DNA of 46,595 nt from Candidatus Gastranaerophilales bacterium (GTDB taxonomy: Bacteria > Cyanobacteriota > Vampirovibrionia > Gastranaerophilales > Gastranaerophilaceae): the NCBI GenBank assembly GCA_944326535.1, contig CALVEJ010000006.1:1-46595 (forward strand), read 5' to 3'. The translations under genes and the position numbers were made by a program. Position 1 is the first letter of the stretch. Each line of letters begins with the position of its first letter. The notes beneath the pieces are model-generated. The model saw only the letters and a program-made list of their open reading frames with translations. It did not search any database and was not told the DNA's origin. Positions 35,817 to 46,449 of this stretch are shown here, in pieces.

Positions 35817-37598
35817 ATGGAACGGTTTATAGGTTTTGCAAAAAAATATAATCTTTTTGATTTAATATGGATTTTTGCAATATCTTTTGTGCTTTTTATG
35901 CTTTTTTATGCAAAACAGGATGCCTATCTCATAGATGTGGGAAGAGAAGCATATATTCCCTGGCAGATGCTGAAAGGACATGTGCTTTACAAAGATATTT
36001 TCAATGTATACGGACCTCTGGGATATCAGATAAACGCTCTTGCCTTTATGATATTCGGAACAAAATTAAATACGCTTTATTTGATGGGGTTTTTAAATTC
36101 CGTACTTATTACTTTTGCTTCGTATTTTATCACAAGACTCTTTTCAAGCAGAAGAATTGCATTTTCAGTGATTGCGCTGACAATGTCCGTCTGCATTTTT
36201 ATCAGGACATTTTTTAATTTTATATTTGCATATTCCTATTGCGCAGTATATGCATTGTCAGGTTTTTTAATTTCATTATTGTTTGCTCTTTTATATTTAA
36301 GAGACAAAAAATTCGTTTATCTTGCCATTTCTTTTCTGGCTGCAGGGTTTTCGTTTGCAAACAAAATTGAGGATTTACCGTATTTTTGTTTTTTGTTTTT
36401 GTGTCTGCCGTTTTTTGTAAAAGATTGGAAAAAGTGTTTCGGACTTGCCTCTCTGTTTTTTGTTTTCCCTGTTTTGTCCTTCGGGATACTGGTTTTGCAG
36501 GGTGCGGCATTGAATGATTTTGTCAATGCAATTAATCTTATACACAGGATGATTAATGCGCCGGTAACAGAATATTTCTACAATGCTTACGGGCTGTATT
36601 TCAATCCTCTATATATTAAATATTCGTTTGTGATTCTGGCAAAACTTTTAAAAATTGCTCTGCCGTGTTTACTTATATTTTACGGGTTGAATCTTTTAAA
36701 TGAAAAATATATAAAAAAACGCAGTCTAAAGATTTTTGTTAATATATCCGTTGTTTTGTTTTCGGGTTTAATCATTGCCGGAACCTGCAAAGAAGCAATG
36801 ACGTCGGGAATAAAATTATTCTGCTGGCTTGGTCTTTGCGCTGCAGCTGTTCTTTTTTTGATATGCATGTTCTGGGTTTTTAAAGCAGTCAAAAGCAAAT
36901 TTGATATATCATTCTTTACAACAACGGACAAAATGTTTTTGTTCCTTCTTTCCTCATCAATTCTTGTTTCACTGAAGGGTATAAGCGGCATCACAACGGA
37001 ATGTTACGGAACATTTTCTCTTGCAGCGTTGTTTATTCCGTTTGTTTTGTTTTTTGCAATATATATGCCAAAATTTAGATTTATAGATAAAAATGTACTG
37101 GAAAAAACTATTCAAAATCTGTGTTTTACGATTTTTGCGCTGCTTCTTTTGTCAAATCTGTTCAAAATCGGGGAAAACCCGATGTTTCCGGTCGATACAC
37201 CAAGAGGTAAAATCAATGTCAGAGAGTCTATGAAATCTCAAAATGAATTTATAAAATTTTTAAAACAAAATACCCCGAAAGACTCTTCTATCATTGTTGT
37301 ACCCGAAGGCGCAATGATAAACTTCCTTTCGGAAAGAAAATCTGACGGATTTTATTACTATCTTATCCCTGTGAATGTACAAATTTTTGGTGAAGAAAAA
37401 ATTATCTCGGATTTTTCAAAAAACATGCCCGACTATTTTGTTATGAACAATATTCCTTACACACCATACAATGTCGGTACTTTCTGTGATTATGCCCCGA
37501 ATGTATGCAGCTTTATAAAGACAAACTATACACCGATTGCAAGAGTCAACGACAAAGTCACTTTTGTATTGTACAAGAAAAATCCCGTAGTAAAATAA
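35817..37598 (+). CDS. Polytopic membrane glycosyltransferase (GT39/ArnT-like)
   Basis: 593 residues with about 11 hydrophobic helices to residue ~455 and a soluble C-terminal domain. The first loop LIDVGREAYIPWQMLKGHVL (38-57) with Asp40 and Glu44, then YKDIFNVYGPLGY (58-70), is the typical catalytic loop of membrane sugar transferases that use polyprenyl-phosphate sugars. GGGGAG lies upstream of the ATG and a TATAAT box about 38 bp upstream. The acceptor is unknown. Together with the divergent GT2 gene it forms a likely lipid-linked-sugar module. A second large enzyme of this general class lies at 3775-5964. Confidence 0.78.
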   Translation: MERFIGFAKKYNLFDLIWIFAISFVLFMLFYAKQDAYLIDVGREAYIPWQMLKGHVLYKDIFNVYGPLGYQINALAFMIFGTKLNTLYLMGFLNSVLITFASYFITRLFSSRRIAFSVIALTMSVCIFIRTFFNFIFAYSYCAVYALSGFLISLLFALLYLRDKKFVYLAISFLAAGFSFANKIEDLPYFCFLFLCLPFFVKDWKKCFGLASLFFVFPVLSFGILVLQGAALNDFVNAINLIHRMINAPVTEYFYNAYGLYFNPLYIKYSFVILAKLLKIALPCLLIFYGLNLLNEKYIKKRSLKIFVNISVVLFSGLIIAGTCKEAMTSGIKLFCWLGLCAAAVLFLICMFWVFKAVKSKFDISFFTTTDKMFLFLLSSSILVSLKGISGITTECYGTFSLAALFIPFVLFFAIYMPKFRFIDKNVLEKTIQNLCFTIFALLLLSNLFKIGENPMFPVDTPRGKINVRESMKSQNEFIKFLKQNTPKDSSIIVVPEGAMINFLSERKSDGFYYYLIPVNVQIFGEEKIISDFSKNMPDYFVMNNIPYTPYNVGTFCDYAPNVCSFIKTNYTPIARVNDKVTFVLYKKNPVVK

Positions 37599-37629
37599 TA
37601 ATATCAAATCGAAACTATACGGAACAGCA

Positions 37630-37992
37630 ATGAGAAAAAACAAAACAACAACAAAAAAATCTGAACAATGTCCGATTTCAACAGTTCTTTCTCTAATCGG
37701 ACACAAATGGAAAATTTTTGTCATAAGGGATTTGTTAGAGGGGTCAAAACGTTTTAATGAACTCAAAAAAACTACGGGTGCCTCTCAAAAATCTCTCACT
37801 ATACACCTTCGTGAGCTGGAAGAAAAAGGTATAGTAGACAGAAAGGTATACAAAGAGGTTCCGCCAAGAGTTGAATATACACTGACGGACATCGGCTATT
37901 CACTGGCACCTGTTCTGGAAGCAATGGCGCAGTGGGGAACGGACTATACGGAGTACTGCCGTTTGAAAGAAAAAATAAAAAAATCAGAATAA
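37630..37992 (+). CDS. HxlR-family winged-helix transcriptional regulator
   Basis: 120 residues. CPISTVLSLIGHKWKIFVIR (about 17-36) with the single Cys, DLLEGSKRFNELKKTTGASQKSLTIHLRELEEKG (37-70, given here in part) and PPRVEYTLTDIGYSLAPVL (about 80-98) are the standard HxlR wing and helix blocks. HxlR proteins sense electrophiles or aldehydes in several species. It starts 31 bp after the glycosyltransferase stop, same strand; the regulated genes are not evident, because asnS follows 67 bp later with its own ribosome site. Confidence 0.92.
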   Translation: MRKNKTTTKKSEQCPISTVLSLIGHKWKIFVIRDLLEGSKRFNELKKTTGASQKSLTIHLRELEEKGIVDRKVYKEVPPRVEYTLTDIGYSLAPVLEAMAQWGTDYTEYCRLKEKIKKSE

Positions 37993-38059
37993 TTTGTACT
38001 TGTATCATCTATTGGATATAATAGTTTTTATCGAAATGAAAAGAATGTGAGGAAGGTAT

Positions 38060-39340
38060 ATGAAAATTTACATCGAAGACATTGCAAAATACGAAGGTCA
38101 GACAATTACGCTTCAAGCTTGGCTTTATAACAAACGTTCAAGCGGAAAACTTCATTTTCTCCAGCTTCGTGACGGAACGGGAGAAATTCAGGCAGTTGTA
38201 TTCAAAGGTAATGTCTCGGATGAAGTTTTTGAACTTTCCGACAAAATTACACAAGAATCCAGTGTTGAAGTAACAGGTACGGTAAAAAAACACGACCGTT
38301 CAAAAATCGGATACGAAATTGATGCTACCGACGTAAAAGTAATAGGTGAATCGGTTGACTACCCGATTACGCCGAAAGAACACGGAACACACTTCTTGAT
38401 GGAACACAGACATTTGTGGCTTCGCTCTTTGAGACAAAAGGCTATCTTAAGAGTTCGTCACAGAATTATAAAATCAGTACGTGATTTCTTCGACAACAAA
38501 GGATTTACTCTTGTAGATGCACCTATTTTTACGCCTAATGCCTGTGAAGGTACAACAAACCTGTTTAAGGTAGACTACTTTGACGAAAACGCTTATCTTA
38601 CACAAAGCGGACAGTTGTATATGGAAGCAGCAGCAATGGCAGTGGGCAAGGCATACTGTTTTGGTCCTACATTCCGTGCCGAAAAATCAAAAACAAGACG
38701 CCACCTGACAGAGTTCTGGATGGTTGAGCCGGAAGTTGCTTTCTTTGATATTTATGATGACATGGATCTTGCAGAAGAATTTGTTGAATACATTGTTCAG
38801 GAAGTTGTAAAACACAACAGGGCAGATCTTGAAGTTCTTGAAAGGGATATTTCAAAACTCGAAAACATCAAACGTCCGTTCCCGAGAATTTCTTATGACG
38901 AAGCAATAGAAATTCTTAAGAAAAAAGGCAACGATACTCAATGGGGTGCAGACTTCGGCGGAGATGAAGAAACCCTCATTTCCGAAGAGTTTGACAAACC
39001 TGTAATGATTCACCACTATCCTATGGCAATCAAAGCATTCTATATGAAACAGGAAGGCGACAAAGCCGCATGTGTTGATATGATTGCACCTGAGGGATAC
39101 GGAGAAATTATTGGCGGCGGTCAGAGAGAAGAGGATATTGAAAAACTAAAAGCAAAAATCAAAGAACAGGGCTTGCCGGAAGAAGTTTTCAACTGGTATC
39201 TTGATGTAAGAAGATACGGAAGCTGCAAACATGCCGGATTTGGTCTCGGTATTGAAAGAACAGTTGCATGGATTTGCGGTTTGCACCATGTCAGAGAAAC
39301 AATTCCGTTCCCGAGACTTATGGATAGACTGAAACCGTAG
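38060..39340 (+). CDS. asnS: Asparagine--tRNA ligase
   Basis: 426 residues, class II synthetase of the AspRS/AsnRS group. N-terminal OB fold with [26 protein letters not shown]; motif 2 in [22 protein letters not shown]; motif 3 in [15 protein letters not shown]. The absence of the AspRS-specific insert and the short chain length fit AsnRS; archaeal-type AspRS is the alternative. GAGGAAGG lies before the ATG. It charges tRNA-Asn in the cytoplasm. It is followed by a bidirectional terminator. Confidence 0.93.
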   Translation: MKIYIEDIAKYEGQTITLQAWLYNKRSSGKLHFLQLRDGTGEIQAVVFKGNVSDEVFELSDKITQESSVEVTGTVKKHDRSKIGYEIDATDVKVIGESVDYPITPKEHGTHFLMEHRHLWLRSLRQKAILRVRHRIIKSVRDFFDNKGFTLVDAPIFTPNACEGTTNLFKVDYFDENAYLTQSGQLYMEAAAMAVGKAYCFGPTFRAEKSKTRRHLTEFWMVEPEVAFFDIYDDMDLAEEFVEYIVQEVVKHNRADLEVLERDISKLENIKRPFPRISYDEAIEILKKKGNDTQWGADFGGDEETLISEEFDKPVMIHHYPMAIKAFYMKQEGDKAACVDMIAPEGYGEIIGGGQREEDIEKLKAKIKEQGLPEEVFNWYLDVRRYGSCKHAGFGLGIERTVAWICGLHHVRETIPFPRLMDRLKP

Positions 39341-39362
39341 TTCTTTACATTTTATAGATATT

Positions 39363-39398
39363 AAAAACCCGCTTTATCTTTCAAAAGCGGGTTTTTTT
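39363..39398. terminator. Bidirectional terminator between asnS and the cyclase gene
   Basis: AAAACCCGCTTT pairs with AAAGCGGGTTTT and the stem is followed by T runs in both directions. It separates two convergent genes. Confidence 0.88.
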
Positions 39399-39402
39399 AT
39401 TC

Positions 39403-41265
39403 CTAATCTTTTGCAAGGTTGCCGACCTGGTTTCTTCCGTGCTCTTTAGCCTTGTACAGGCAGTCATCGGCAAATTTTATCATATCCTGCGGAGTTTCGC
39501 CGTTTTGGGGATACGTAGAAACACCGAGACTTATTGTCACATTGACATCTTTTCCGTTTACGAGCTTGAGCGGTTTTTCACTCACTGCGTTACAAATTTT
39601 TTGTGCTGTTGTGACAGCTGCTTCACTATCAGTGTTGGTTAGAATAATTGACATTTCTTCTCCGCCGTAACGGCAAACGATATCAGAGCTTCTGACATTC
39701 TTTTTCAAAATCTGTGCCACCTGTCTCAAAACAGCATCTCCGGACTGGTGTCCGTATGTATCGTTGAATTTTTTGAAAAAATCAATATCTATCATTATCA
39801 GAGAAAAATGTTTGTTGTATCTTTTTGATGTTTCTATATTTTGAATCATCTGCTCCTGAAAATATCTGTGATTGTACAACTCTGTCAATCCGTCAGTTGT
39901 TGCAAGAGCATATGTATATTCCAAATCTCTTGATTTTACGATGTATTTTGCCAGGTAACATGCTATAAAAACAAGAATGATAGAAACTATTTGAAGAACA
40001 ATACCAACCCACAGATTGAAGAAATACATAACAATTGTTGCTGCTATTGAATATATTATTGCAGTCAAAATAGCAACAAGAGAGGAGATAACAGTTGATT
40101 CGCTTCTGATTACAATCAAACCGACAAAAACACTCAAAAGAAGACTTAACAAAATATCTGTAATAGGAGTAACTCTTTTTATAAAATTATTGTCCAATAT
40201 GTTGTTTACAAAGGTTGTATGGATTTCCACTCCCGGGAAAATTCTGTCTGTCGGTACGCTTTTTAAATCAAACAGGGAAGTTGCGCTTGTTCCTATATAT
40301 ATAATTTTGTCTTTGAAATAACCTGCGGGAATAAGATTTTTACCCTCATACATGGTTTTTTCAACTTTCCACATCGGAATATATTCAAAAGTTGATGAAT
40401 TTTGATTTATACCGCTGGGTCCGTACCAGTTCATAATCACCGAACCAAAACCGTTAAACGGTAAAACCCTGCCGCCTACGAGCATGTTTCCGTCTTTGTC
40501 TATAACAAAATCAGACTGTTTCAGTCCTTCTTTTTGTTCAAGATATTTCATTGCAACTTTCATTGCCAGATGAGGATAAAAGTCTCCCTTGTATACAACA
40601 AAAGGCGGAAGATCTCTGGCTATACCGTCTTCTCCCCTGACAAGATTTATATGTCCAATATTAGGTGTTGTATTAATTATCTGGCTGATTATTGCCCTGC
40701 AGTTTGAAAAATTCAAACTGCTGTTTTTAAAATCAATATGAGATTTGTTATCGACTTTGGCTTTGAGATAATCAGGCAAATCAACGGGTTTGCGAAGATC
40801 AAATGACTGATTGTCAAAATTTATTGACGTATAAACATTGTCATATTTTGCAATATTTTTGGCGAGTTTGTTGTCAGCATTGTTCGAGCTTTTTAAAGAT
40901 TTTACAAACATAAGGTCAAATGCAACAACAGATGGTTTATGACTTTCAAGATATGTGATTATATCAGCATAAATATCTCTCGAAATAGGCCACTCGCCGT
41001 ATTTGCCGAGAAGATATTCATAACTTTCTTCATCTACCGAGAGAATAACTATATCTTTGTTTACTTTTTTATATGGCACAAGAAGGTTCTGGCGTACATC
41101 AAACGTTTTGTTTTCTATAACAGAAAAAAAGTTTCTGATAGCCGGATGGTTCATTAAACTAAACAGGACACCCACGGTAATTAAAATGTATATTGTGTAA
41201 AGCAGATATTTTAAAAATGTTTTGTTTTTCAAATATTCTTTAATTTTTTCCATAGTTGTACTCAT
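39403..41265 (-). CDS. CHASE2-GGDEF membrane diguanylate cyclase
   Basis: About 620 residues from the ATG at 41265; ATGs at 41295 and 41253 are alternatives. One N-terminal transmembrane helix, an extracytoplasmic CHASE2 sensor (about 45-360) with VDEESYEYLLGKYGEWPISR and VAFDLMF, a cluster of three helices (about 370-455), and a GGDEF domain. The active-site loop is GGEEM, a functional variant, with the RxxD inhibition site (RSSD) five residues ahead, so feedback by cyclic di-GMP is expected. DIDFFKKFNDTYGH and ADDCLYKAKEHGRN are complete. The gene start overlaps the end of a 43-aa ORF. Confidence 0.88.
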   Translation of the reverse strand: MSTTMEKIKEYLKNKTFLKYLLYTIYILITVGVLFSLMNHPAIRNFFSVIENKTFDVRQNLLVPYKKVNKDIVILSVDEESYEYLLGKYGEWPISRDIYADIITYLESHKPSVVAFDLMFVKSLKSSNNADNKLAKNIAKYDNVYTSINFDNQSFDLRKPVDLPDYLKAKVDNKSHIDFKNSSLNFSNCRAIISQIINTTPNIGHINLVRGEDGIARDLPPFVVYKGDFYPHLAMKVAMKYLEQKEGLKQSDFVIDKDGNMLVGGRVLPFNGFGSVIMNWYGPSGINQNSSTFEYIPMWKVEKTMYEGKNLIPAGYFKDKIIYIGTSATSLFDLKSVPTDRIFPGVEIHTTFVNNILDNNFIKRVTPITDILLSLLLSVFVGLIVIRSESTVISSLVAILTAIIYSIAATIVMYFFNLWVGIVLQIVSIILVFIACYLAKYIVKSRDLEYTYALATTDGLTELYNHRYFQEQMIQNIETSKRYNKHFSLIMIDIDFFKKFNDTYGHQSGDAVLRQVAQILKKNVRSSDIVCRYGGEEMSIILTNTDSEAAVTTAQKICNAVSEKPLKLVNGKDVNVTISLGVSTYPQNGETPQDMIKFADDCLYKAKEHGRNQVGNLAKD

Positions 41266-41371
41266 AGTTTTTTGTAAACAAATTGTTGAACTCAAGCAAA
41301 ATTGTTGTCAAATCGACAAGTTCATCAGGATCTTGCAGGTATTTTAGCAGGCATTCTTCATTCAAATTCAT
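41240..41371 (-). CDS. 43-aa ORF overlapping the start of the cyclase gene
   Basis: ATG at 41371 opens MNLNEECLLKYLQDPDELVD and ends in FTKNYEYNYGKN with TAA at 41240-41242, inside the first codons of the CHASE2-GGDEF gene in another frame. AGAGAGAG lies upstream of the ATG and a TATAAT box just before that. The protein is acidic and helical, with no signal or membrane helix. It may couple translation of the cyclase or encode a small regulator. Confidence 0.5.
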   Translation of the reverse strand: MNLNEECLLKYLQDPDELVDLTTILLEFNNLFTKNYEYNYGKN

Positions 41372-41557
41372 TTTTTTACTCTCTCTTATTATAGTTGGGT
41401 TATTTTTCTAATGGGGTTATTATTATTTTGACAAAATTTGAATTTAAATAAATCACCCTGCCATAGGAATTTTTAAAAAAGTTTTTTAAATTTGTTCTGT
41501 TTGACAAAAAACCTGATATAACTCAAAACAAACGCTTTAAAATAACAAATTAACAAA

Positions 41558-41578
41558 CCGGCGAGAAAATTCTGCCGG
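41558..41578 (-). terminator. Secondary hairpin after atpC
   Basis: CCGGC (41558-41562) pairs with GCCGG (41574-41578); on the minus strand a T-rich stretch (TTTGTTAATTTG) follows. It backs up the stronger terminator at 41591-41622. The region 41380-41550 is AT-rich and holds nothing else I recognise beyond the promoter area of the 43-aa ORF. Confidence 0.4.
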
Positions 41579-41590
41579 CTTTATTTCTAT

Positions 41591-41622
41591 AAAAAAGCGC
41601 CTTATAAATAAGGCGCTTTTTA
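41591..41622 (-). terminator. Terminator of the atpD-atpC operon
   Basis: AAAAAGCGCCTTAT pairs with ATAAGGCGCTTTTT, a perfect long stem with T runs on both sides, three bases after the atpC stop. Confidence 0.9.
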
Positions 41623-41624
41623 TT

Positions 41625-42029
41625 TTACTTTTGTAAAGCTGCTTTTAGCCTTGCCATTGCTTTTGCGAGAGCAATCTGGGCTCTTGCATTGTCGACTGCC
41701 ACATCATGGGAGCCTATTCTGGCTTCTGCTCTTTCTTTTGCTGATTTTGCCCTTGTTACGTCTATATCGCAGCCCCTTTCGGCAAGATCAGTTAAAATCA
41801 AAGCTTCATTGTCTTTGAATTGGAATATACCTCCCATTGTAGTGAAATATTCCTGTTTGCCGTCAACATCAGCTTTTGTAACACCTATATCAAGTGCTGC
41901 CATAAAAGGCTGGTGATCCGGCAAAATCCCGAATTCACCTTCTACGCTTTTTGAATAAACCGCATCAACACTTTCGTTAAAAAGTTCTTTTTCATGTGTT
42001 ATGATTTTAAGATTTATTTTTTTAGACAT
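41625..42029 (-). CDS. atpC: ATP synthase F1 subunit epsilon
   Basis: 134 residues. The N-terminal beta-sandwich shows LKIITHEKELF, VYSKSVEGEFGILPDHQPFMAAL (interface with gamma and c-ring) and YFTTMGGIFQFKDNEALILTD; the C-terminal helical hairpin (about 88-134) has repeated Ala/Lys/Arg. Epsilon links rotor to F1 and can inhibit ATP hydrolysis. GAAGG precedes the ATG. It lies 120 bp downstream of atpD, an unusually large gap filled with palindromes. Confidence 0.93.
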   Translation of the reverse strand: MSKKINLKIITHEKELFNESVDAVYSKSVEGEFGILPDHQPFMAALDIGVTKADVDGKQEYFTTMGGIFQFKDNEALILTDLAERGCDIDVTRAKSAKERAEARIGSHDVAVDNARAQIALAKAMARLKAALQK

Positions 42030-42149
42030 ATGTAACCTTCAAATATTTATTCACTTCGGAAATCTTGATTTCCTTCGGCAGTGCCGCAATTGAGCAGAAG
42101 ATTTTGCACTCACAGGCTTGCAGCGGCTTATTGAGCCGTTATTACAAGC
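42030..42149. repeat. Palindrome-rich spacer inside the atpD-atpC operon
   Basis: Three inverted repeats: GGAAATC-TT-GATTTCC (42058-42073), CGGCA-G-TGCCG (42076-42086) and CGGCT-TATTG-AGCCG (42124-42138). The spacer has no ORF. It may attenuate or stabilise the transcript between the two subunits, or be an inserted repeat. Confidence 0.6.
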
Positions 42150-43571
<1,422 letters not shown>

Positions 43572-43593
43572 TTATTTCTATTATTATATTGCT

Positions 43594-43622
43594 ATTATAC
43601 AATTTTAATTATTTTTATACAA
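43594..43622 (-). promoter_or_regulatory. Sigma-70 promoter of atpD-atpC
   Basis: Minus strand TTGTAT (43617-43622), 17-bp spacer, TATAAT (43594-43599), 35 bp before the atpD start. Confidence 0.7.
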
Positions 43623-43782
43623 ATATTTTTATATAAACATTGTATTTTGCAATGATTTAAAAGGATGACTTTGGCTGTTTCATCAACACAGCTCAACCCG
43701 CTGCTCTTAACTATTTAATCTAGTGTCGTCTTTTTCGCTTCGAGCCTTCGAAGCTCAAAGACTCACCTTTTCAATGTGTCAC

Positions 43783-43829
43783 TCAAAAAATTCGTTCACG
43801 TCACTTTGTTTCTTATCACGAATTTTTCT
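43783..43829. repeat. Dispersed inverted-repeat element, copy B
   Basis: Arms AAAAATTCGT (43786-43795) and ACGAATTTTT (43818-43827), perfectly complementary, loop of 22 nt. Both arm flanks match copy A at 22949-23038 in opposite orientation. Upstream at about 43737-43755 a second perfect hairpin GCTTCGA/TCGAAGC is present, and CACCTTTTCAATGTGTCAC resembles the hairpin region at 29595-29627. The remainder of 43623-43782 holds no gene. Confidence 0.75.
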
Positions 43830-43873
43830 CGAACAATTTGTGAAAAACCGGTAATCAATAAATGAATGATATG

Positions 43874-44803
43874 CTAATCAACTATCTGTGCGCCGTTTTC
43901 TTCAACCTGAAGTGTAAGAATTTTTGATTTTACGTTCATTTCTTCCCAAACTTTTGATACTGTTTCTCTTATTTTGGAAAGATTGTTTCCGGAAGAAATT
44001 ACAAGAATTGAAGGACCGGCACCGCTGATTACCACACCCAAAACGTTTTCTTCATGTTTTAAGGCTTCTTTTATTTCAACAAAACCCGGTATAAGTTTTT
44101 CTCTGTATGGCTGGTGAAGTCTGTCATTCAAAGCTGTTTTCATCAATTTTTCATCATGTGAATTAACCGCCTGAACAAGCATTGCCGCATGTTTAAGGTT
44201 GAATATGGCATCTTTTCTCGGAACTTCCTGCGGAAGAACAGAACGTGCAATGTTTGTTGCAAGTTCATAATCCGGAATACACACGGTAATATTCCAGTCC
44301 TTTGGCCAGTTCATTTTTGAATATACCACACTTCCGTCATCTTCTATTGATGCAACAACAAAACCTCCTACCACAGCAGGTGTTATGTTGTCAGGATGAT
44401 CTTCTATTTCTGTTGCAATAGAAAGAAGTGCTGCCTCATCAGCCGGTCTGCCCAGCAATTCATTTGCCGCAATCAAACCTCCGACTATCACTGCTGCAGA
44501 ACTTCCGAGTCCTCTTGCTATAGGGATTTGTGTTTTGATTGTGATTTTCAACTCGCTTGGTGTTTGTCCTATTGAGTTGTACAGAAGTTCTATTGCCTTG
44601 TAAACAATATTGTTTTCATCCGTGGGTACAGATAAAAGATCCTGCTCATGTGTTTCGTCAATAATATTTATTTCTATACCGGTTCCCGGCATTATTGTTT
44701 CTTCAACGGTAATCGTGTTGTATATGGGCAGCGCCAGACCCAGACAGTCAAAACCCGGTCCCAAATTTGCTGTTGTAGCAGGTACTTTTACACTGACTTT
44801 CAT
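43874..44803 (-). CDS. thrB: Homoserine kinase
   Basis: 309 residues, GHMP kinase family. N-terminal VKVPATTANLGPGFDCLGLAL is the homoserine-kinase start; the ATP loop is PIARGLGSSAAVIVGGL (94-110); HPDNITPAVVGG and VVISGAGPSILVIS (C-terminal glycine motif) complete the family set. It phosphorylates homoserine in threonine synthesis. It begins 15 bp after the accC stop, so it is probably read from the same transcript. thrA, thrC and hom are not in the window. Confidence 0.95.
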   Translation of the reverse strand: MKVSVKVPATTANLGPGFDCLGLALPIYNTITVEETIMPGTGIEINIIDETHEQDLLSVPTDENNIVYKAIELLYNSIGQTPSELKITIKTQIPIARGLGSSAAVIVGGLIAANELLGRPADEAALLSIATEIEDHPDNITPAVVGGFVVASIEDDGSVVYSKMNWPKDWNITVCIPDYELATNIARSVLPQEVPRKDAIFNLKHAAMLVQAVNSHDEKLMKTALNDRLHQPYREKLIPGFVEIKEALKHEENVLGVVISGAGPSILVISSGNNLSKIRETVSKVWEEMNVKSKILTLQVEENGAQIVD

Positions 44804-44818
44804 ACTTTATCTACTCTT

Positions 44819-46180
44819 TTACTCTTTCTCTGCATCCGCTTTGGGAGTCATGTGTTCCTGTATAAATCCGGTATTAAAGTTTCCGGAGATGAACACATCA
44901 TTTGTCAAAATTCTCTTGTGGTAAGGAATTGTTGTTTTTATGCCGAGAATTACATACTCGTCAAGTGCTCTCAACATTCTCTTTCTTGCATCTTCTCTGT
45001 CACGTCCCCATACAATCAGCTTGCCAATCATTGAGTCATAGTAAGGAGGAATTTTGTATCCCGTATAAGAGTGAGAGTCCACCCTTACACCAAAACCGCC
45101 CGGAGCAATATATCCCTTGATTTCTCCGGGGCAGGGCATAAAGTCTTTGTCCGCATCTTCCGCATTGATTCGGCATTCAATTGCATGTCCTCTCAAAACA
45201 ATATCGTCCTGCGTGAAAGAAAGTTTTTCACCGGCAGCAACTCTGATTTGTTCTTTCAACAGATCAACGCTTGATATCATCTCTGAAACACAATGTTCAA
45301 CCTGAATACGTGTATTCATTTCCATAAAATACCAGCTGCCGTCATGATCCAGCAGAAATTCTATTGTACCGGCACCTTCATAACCTATAACTTTTGCAGC
45401 CGTAACAGCAGCTGCACCCATAGCTTTTCTTGTTTCTTCATCAATAGCGGGAGAAGGAGCTTCTTCCAAAAGTTTTTGGTGTCTTCTTTGTACGGAACAG
45501 TCTCTTTCGCCGAGGTGAACAACATTTCCGTAGCTGTCCGCTATAATCTGAACTTCTATATGACGAGGGTTGATAATATACTTTTCAATATAAACGCCTG
45601 CGTTTCCAAAAGCATTTTGCGCCTCTGTCTGGCAAAGAGTAATAGCTTCTTCAAGTTCTTCAGGATTATTTGCTATTCTCATGCCCTTTCCGCCGCCGCC
45701 TGCTGTTGCTTTTACAATGACGGGATATTTTGCTTTTTGCGCAAACTCCTTTGCTGCATCCATGTCATCAACAAGGTCCGTGCCCGGTGTGACAGGTACT
45801 CCGTTTGCTGTCATGGTTTTTCTTGCGGTAGCTTTGTCGCCCATTTTTCTCATTGCTTCTGCAGAAGGACCGATAAACTTAATTCCGTGATCCGTACAGA
45901 TATCAACAAAATCAGCTCGTTCAGACATAAATCCGTATACCGGGTGGATGGCATCTACGCCGCTTGTCAGGGCAACAGAGATAATAGCCGGAATATTCAG
46001 ATAGCTTTTTGCGCTCTGCGCAGGTCCTATGCAGTATGCTTCGTCAGCAAGGCTGACATGCAAAGAATCCGCATCTGCCTGTGAATAAACAGCTACGGTT
46101 TTTATTCCGAGTTCTTTACAGGCTCGTATTATTCGAACGGCAATCTCGCCTCTGTTTGCAATTAAAACTTTTTTTATCAT
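44819..46180 (-). CDS. accC: Acetyl-CoA carboxylase biotin carboxylase subunit
   Basis: 453 residues, ATP-grasp fold. [14 protein letters not shown] at 7-20, HPVYGFMSE (79-87; most AccC have HPGYGFLSE), [14 protein letters not shown] (157-170) as the glycine-rich ATP loop with Lys157, [20 protein letters not shown], and [14 protein letters not shown] with the catalytic Arg. It carboxylates the biotin of AccB with bicarbonate and ATP. thrB follows after 15 bp. AccB lies 270 bp upstream, with a long hairpin between. Confidence 0.95.
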   Translation of the reverse strand: MIKKVLIANRGEIAVRIIRACKELGIKTVAVYSQADADSLHVSLADEAYCIGPAQSAKSYLNIPAIISVALTSGVDAIHPVYGFMSERADFVDICTDHGIKFIGPSAEAMRKMGDKATARKTMTANGVPVTPGTDLVDDMDAAKEFAQKAKYPVIVKATAGGGGKGMRIANNPEELEEAITLCQTEAQNAFGNAGVYIEKYIINPRHIEVQIIADSYGNVVHLGERDCSVQRRHQKLLEEAPSPAIDEETRKAMGAAAVTAAKVIGYEGAGTIEFLLDHDGSWYFMEMNTRIQVEHCVSEMISSVDLLKEQIRVAAGEKLSFTQDDIVLRGHAIECRINAEDADKDFMPCPGEIKGYIAPGGFGVRVDSHSYTGYKIPPYYDSMIGKLIVWGRDREDARKRMLRALDEYVILGIKTTIPYHKRILTNDVFISGNFNTGFIQEHMTPKADAEKE

Positions 46181-46199
46181 ATCTTTACTTAATCCCTAA

Positions 46200-46228
46200 A
46201 GTCTAATGTTAGTTTAATTTTATATCAA
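46200..46228 (-). promoter_or_regulatory. Possible promoter of accC-thrB
   Basis: Minus strand TTGATA (46223-46228), 17-bp spacer, TAGACT (46200-46205); each box has mismatches, but the spacing is ideal and it is about 20 bp before the accC start. It supports independent transcription of accC. Confidence 0.35.
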
Positions 46229-46374
46229 ACATAAAAAGATGGGTAAAATATGCCCATGTTTTTCAAATTTATTAATATTTGAGATAGTTGAACTCAATCG
46301 AGACTTCAGAACGATGCAAAAAGCATACGAAAAAGTCGTCATTCTGAGCGCACGCATTTTTTATAATTCCTTAC

Positions 46375-46430
46375 AAAAAACGATATTTTATTAAATAATT
46401 TAAAATTATTTTAAATAAAATATCGTTTTT
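46375..46430. terminator. Long hairpin between accB and accC
   Basis: AAAAACGATATTTTATT (46376-46392) pairs perfectly with AATAAAATATCGTTTTT (46414-46430); 17 bp with A/T-rich inner stem. On the minus strand it follows the accB stop by about 20 nt and ends in T, so it probably terminates or attenuates accB transcription before accC. 46181-46374 otherwise has only GTCATTCTGA and no gene. Confidence 0.65.
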
Positions 46431-46449
46431 AATCGGTTTAAAATTTATA

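Noticed and set aside
45293..46084. 263-codon plus-strand frame opposite accC
   Set aside because: Shadow of the biotin carboxylase gene; Cys/Phe/Arg-rich composition and no ribosome site, while the minus strand encodes a complete enzyme.
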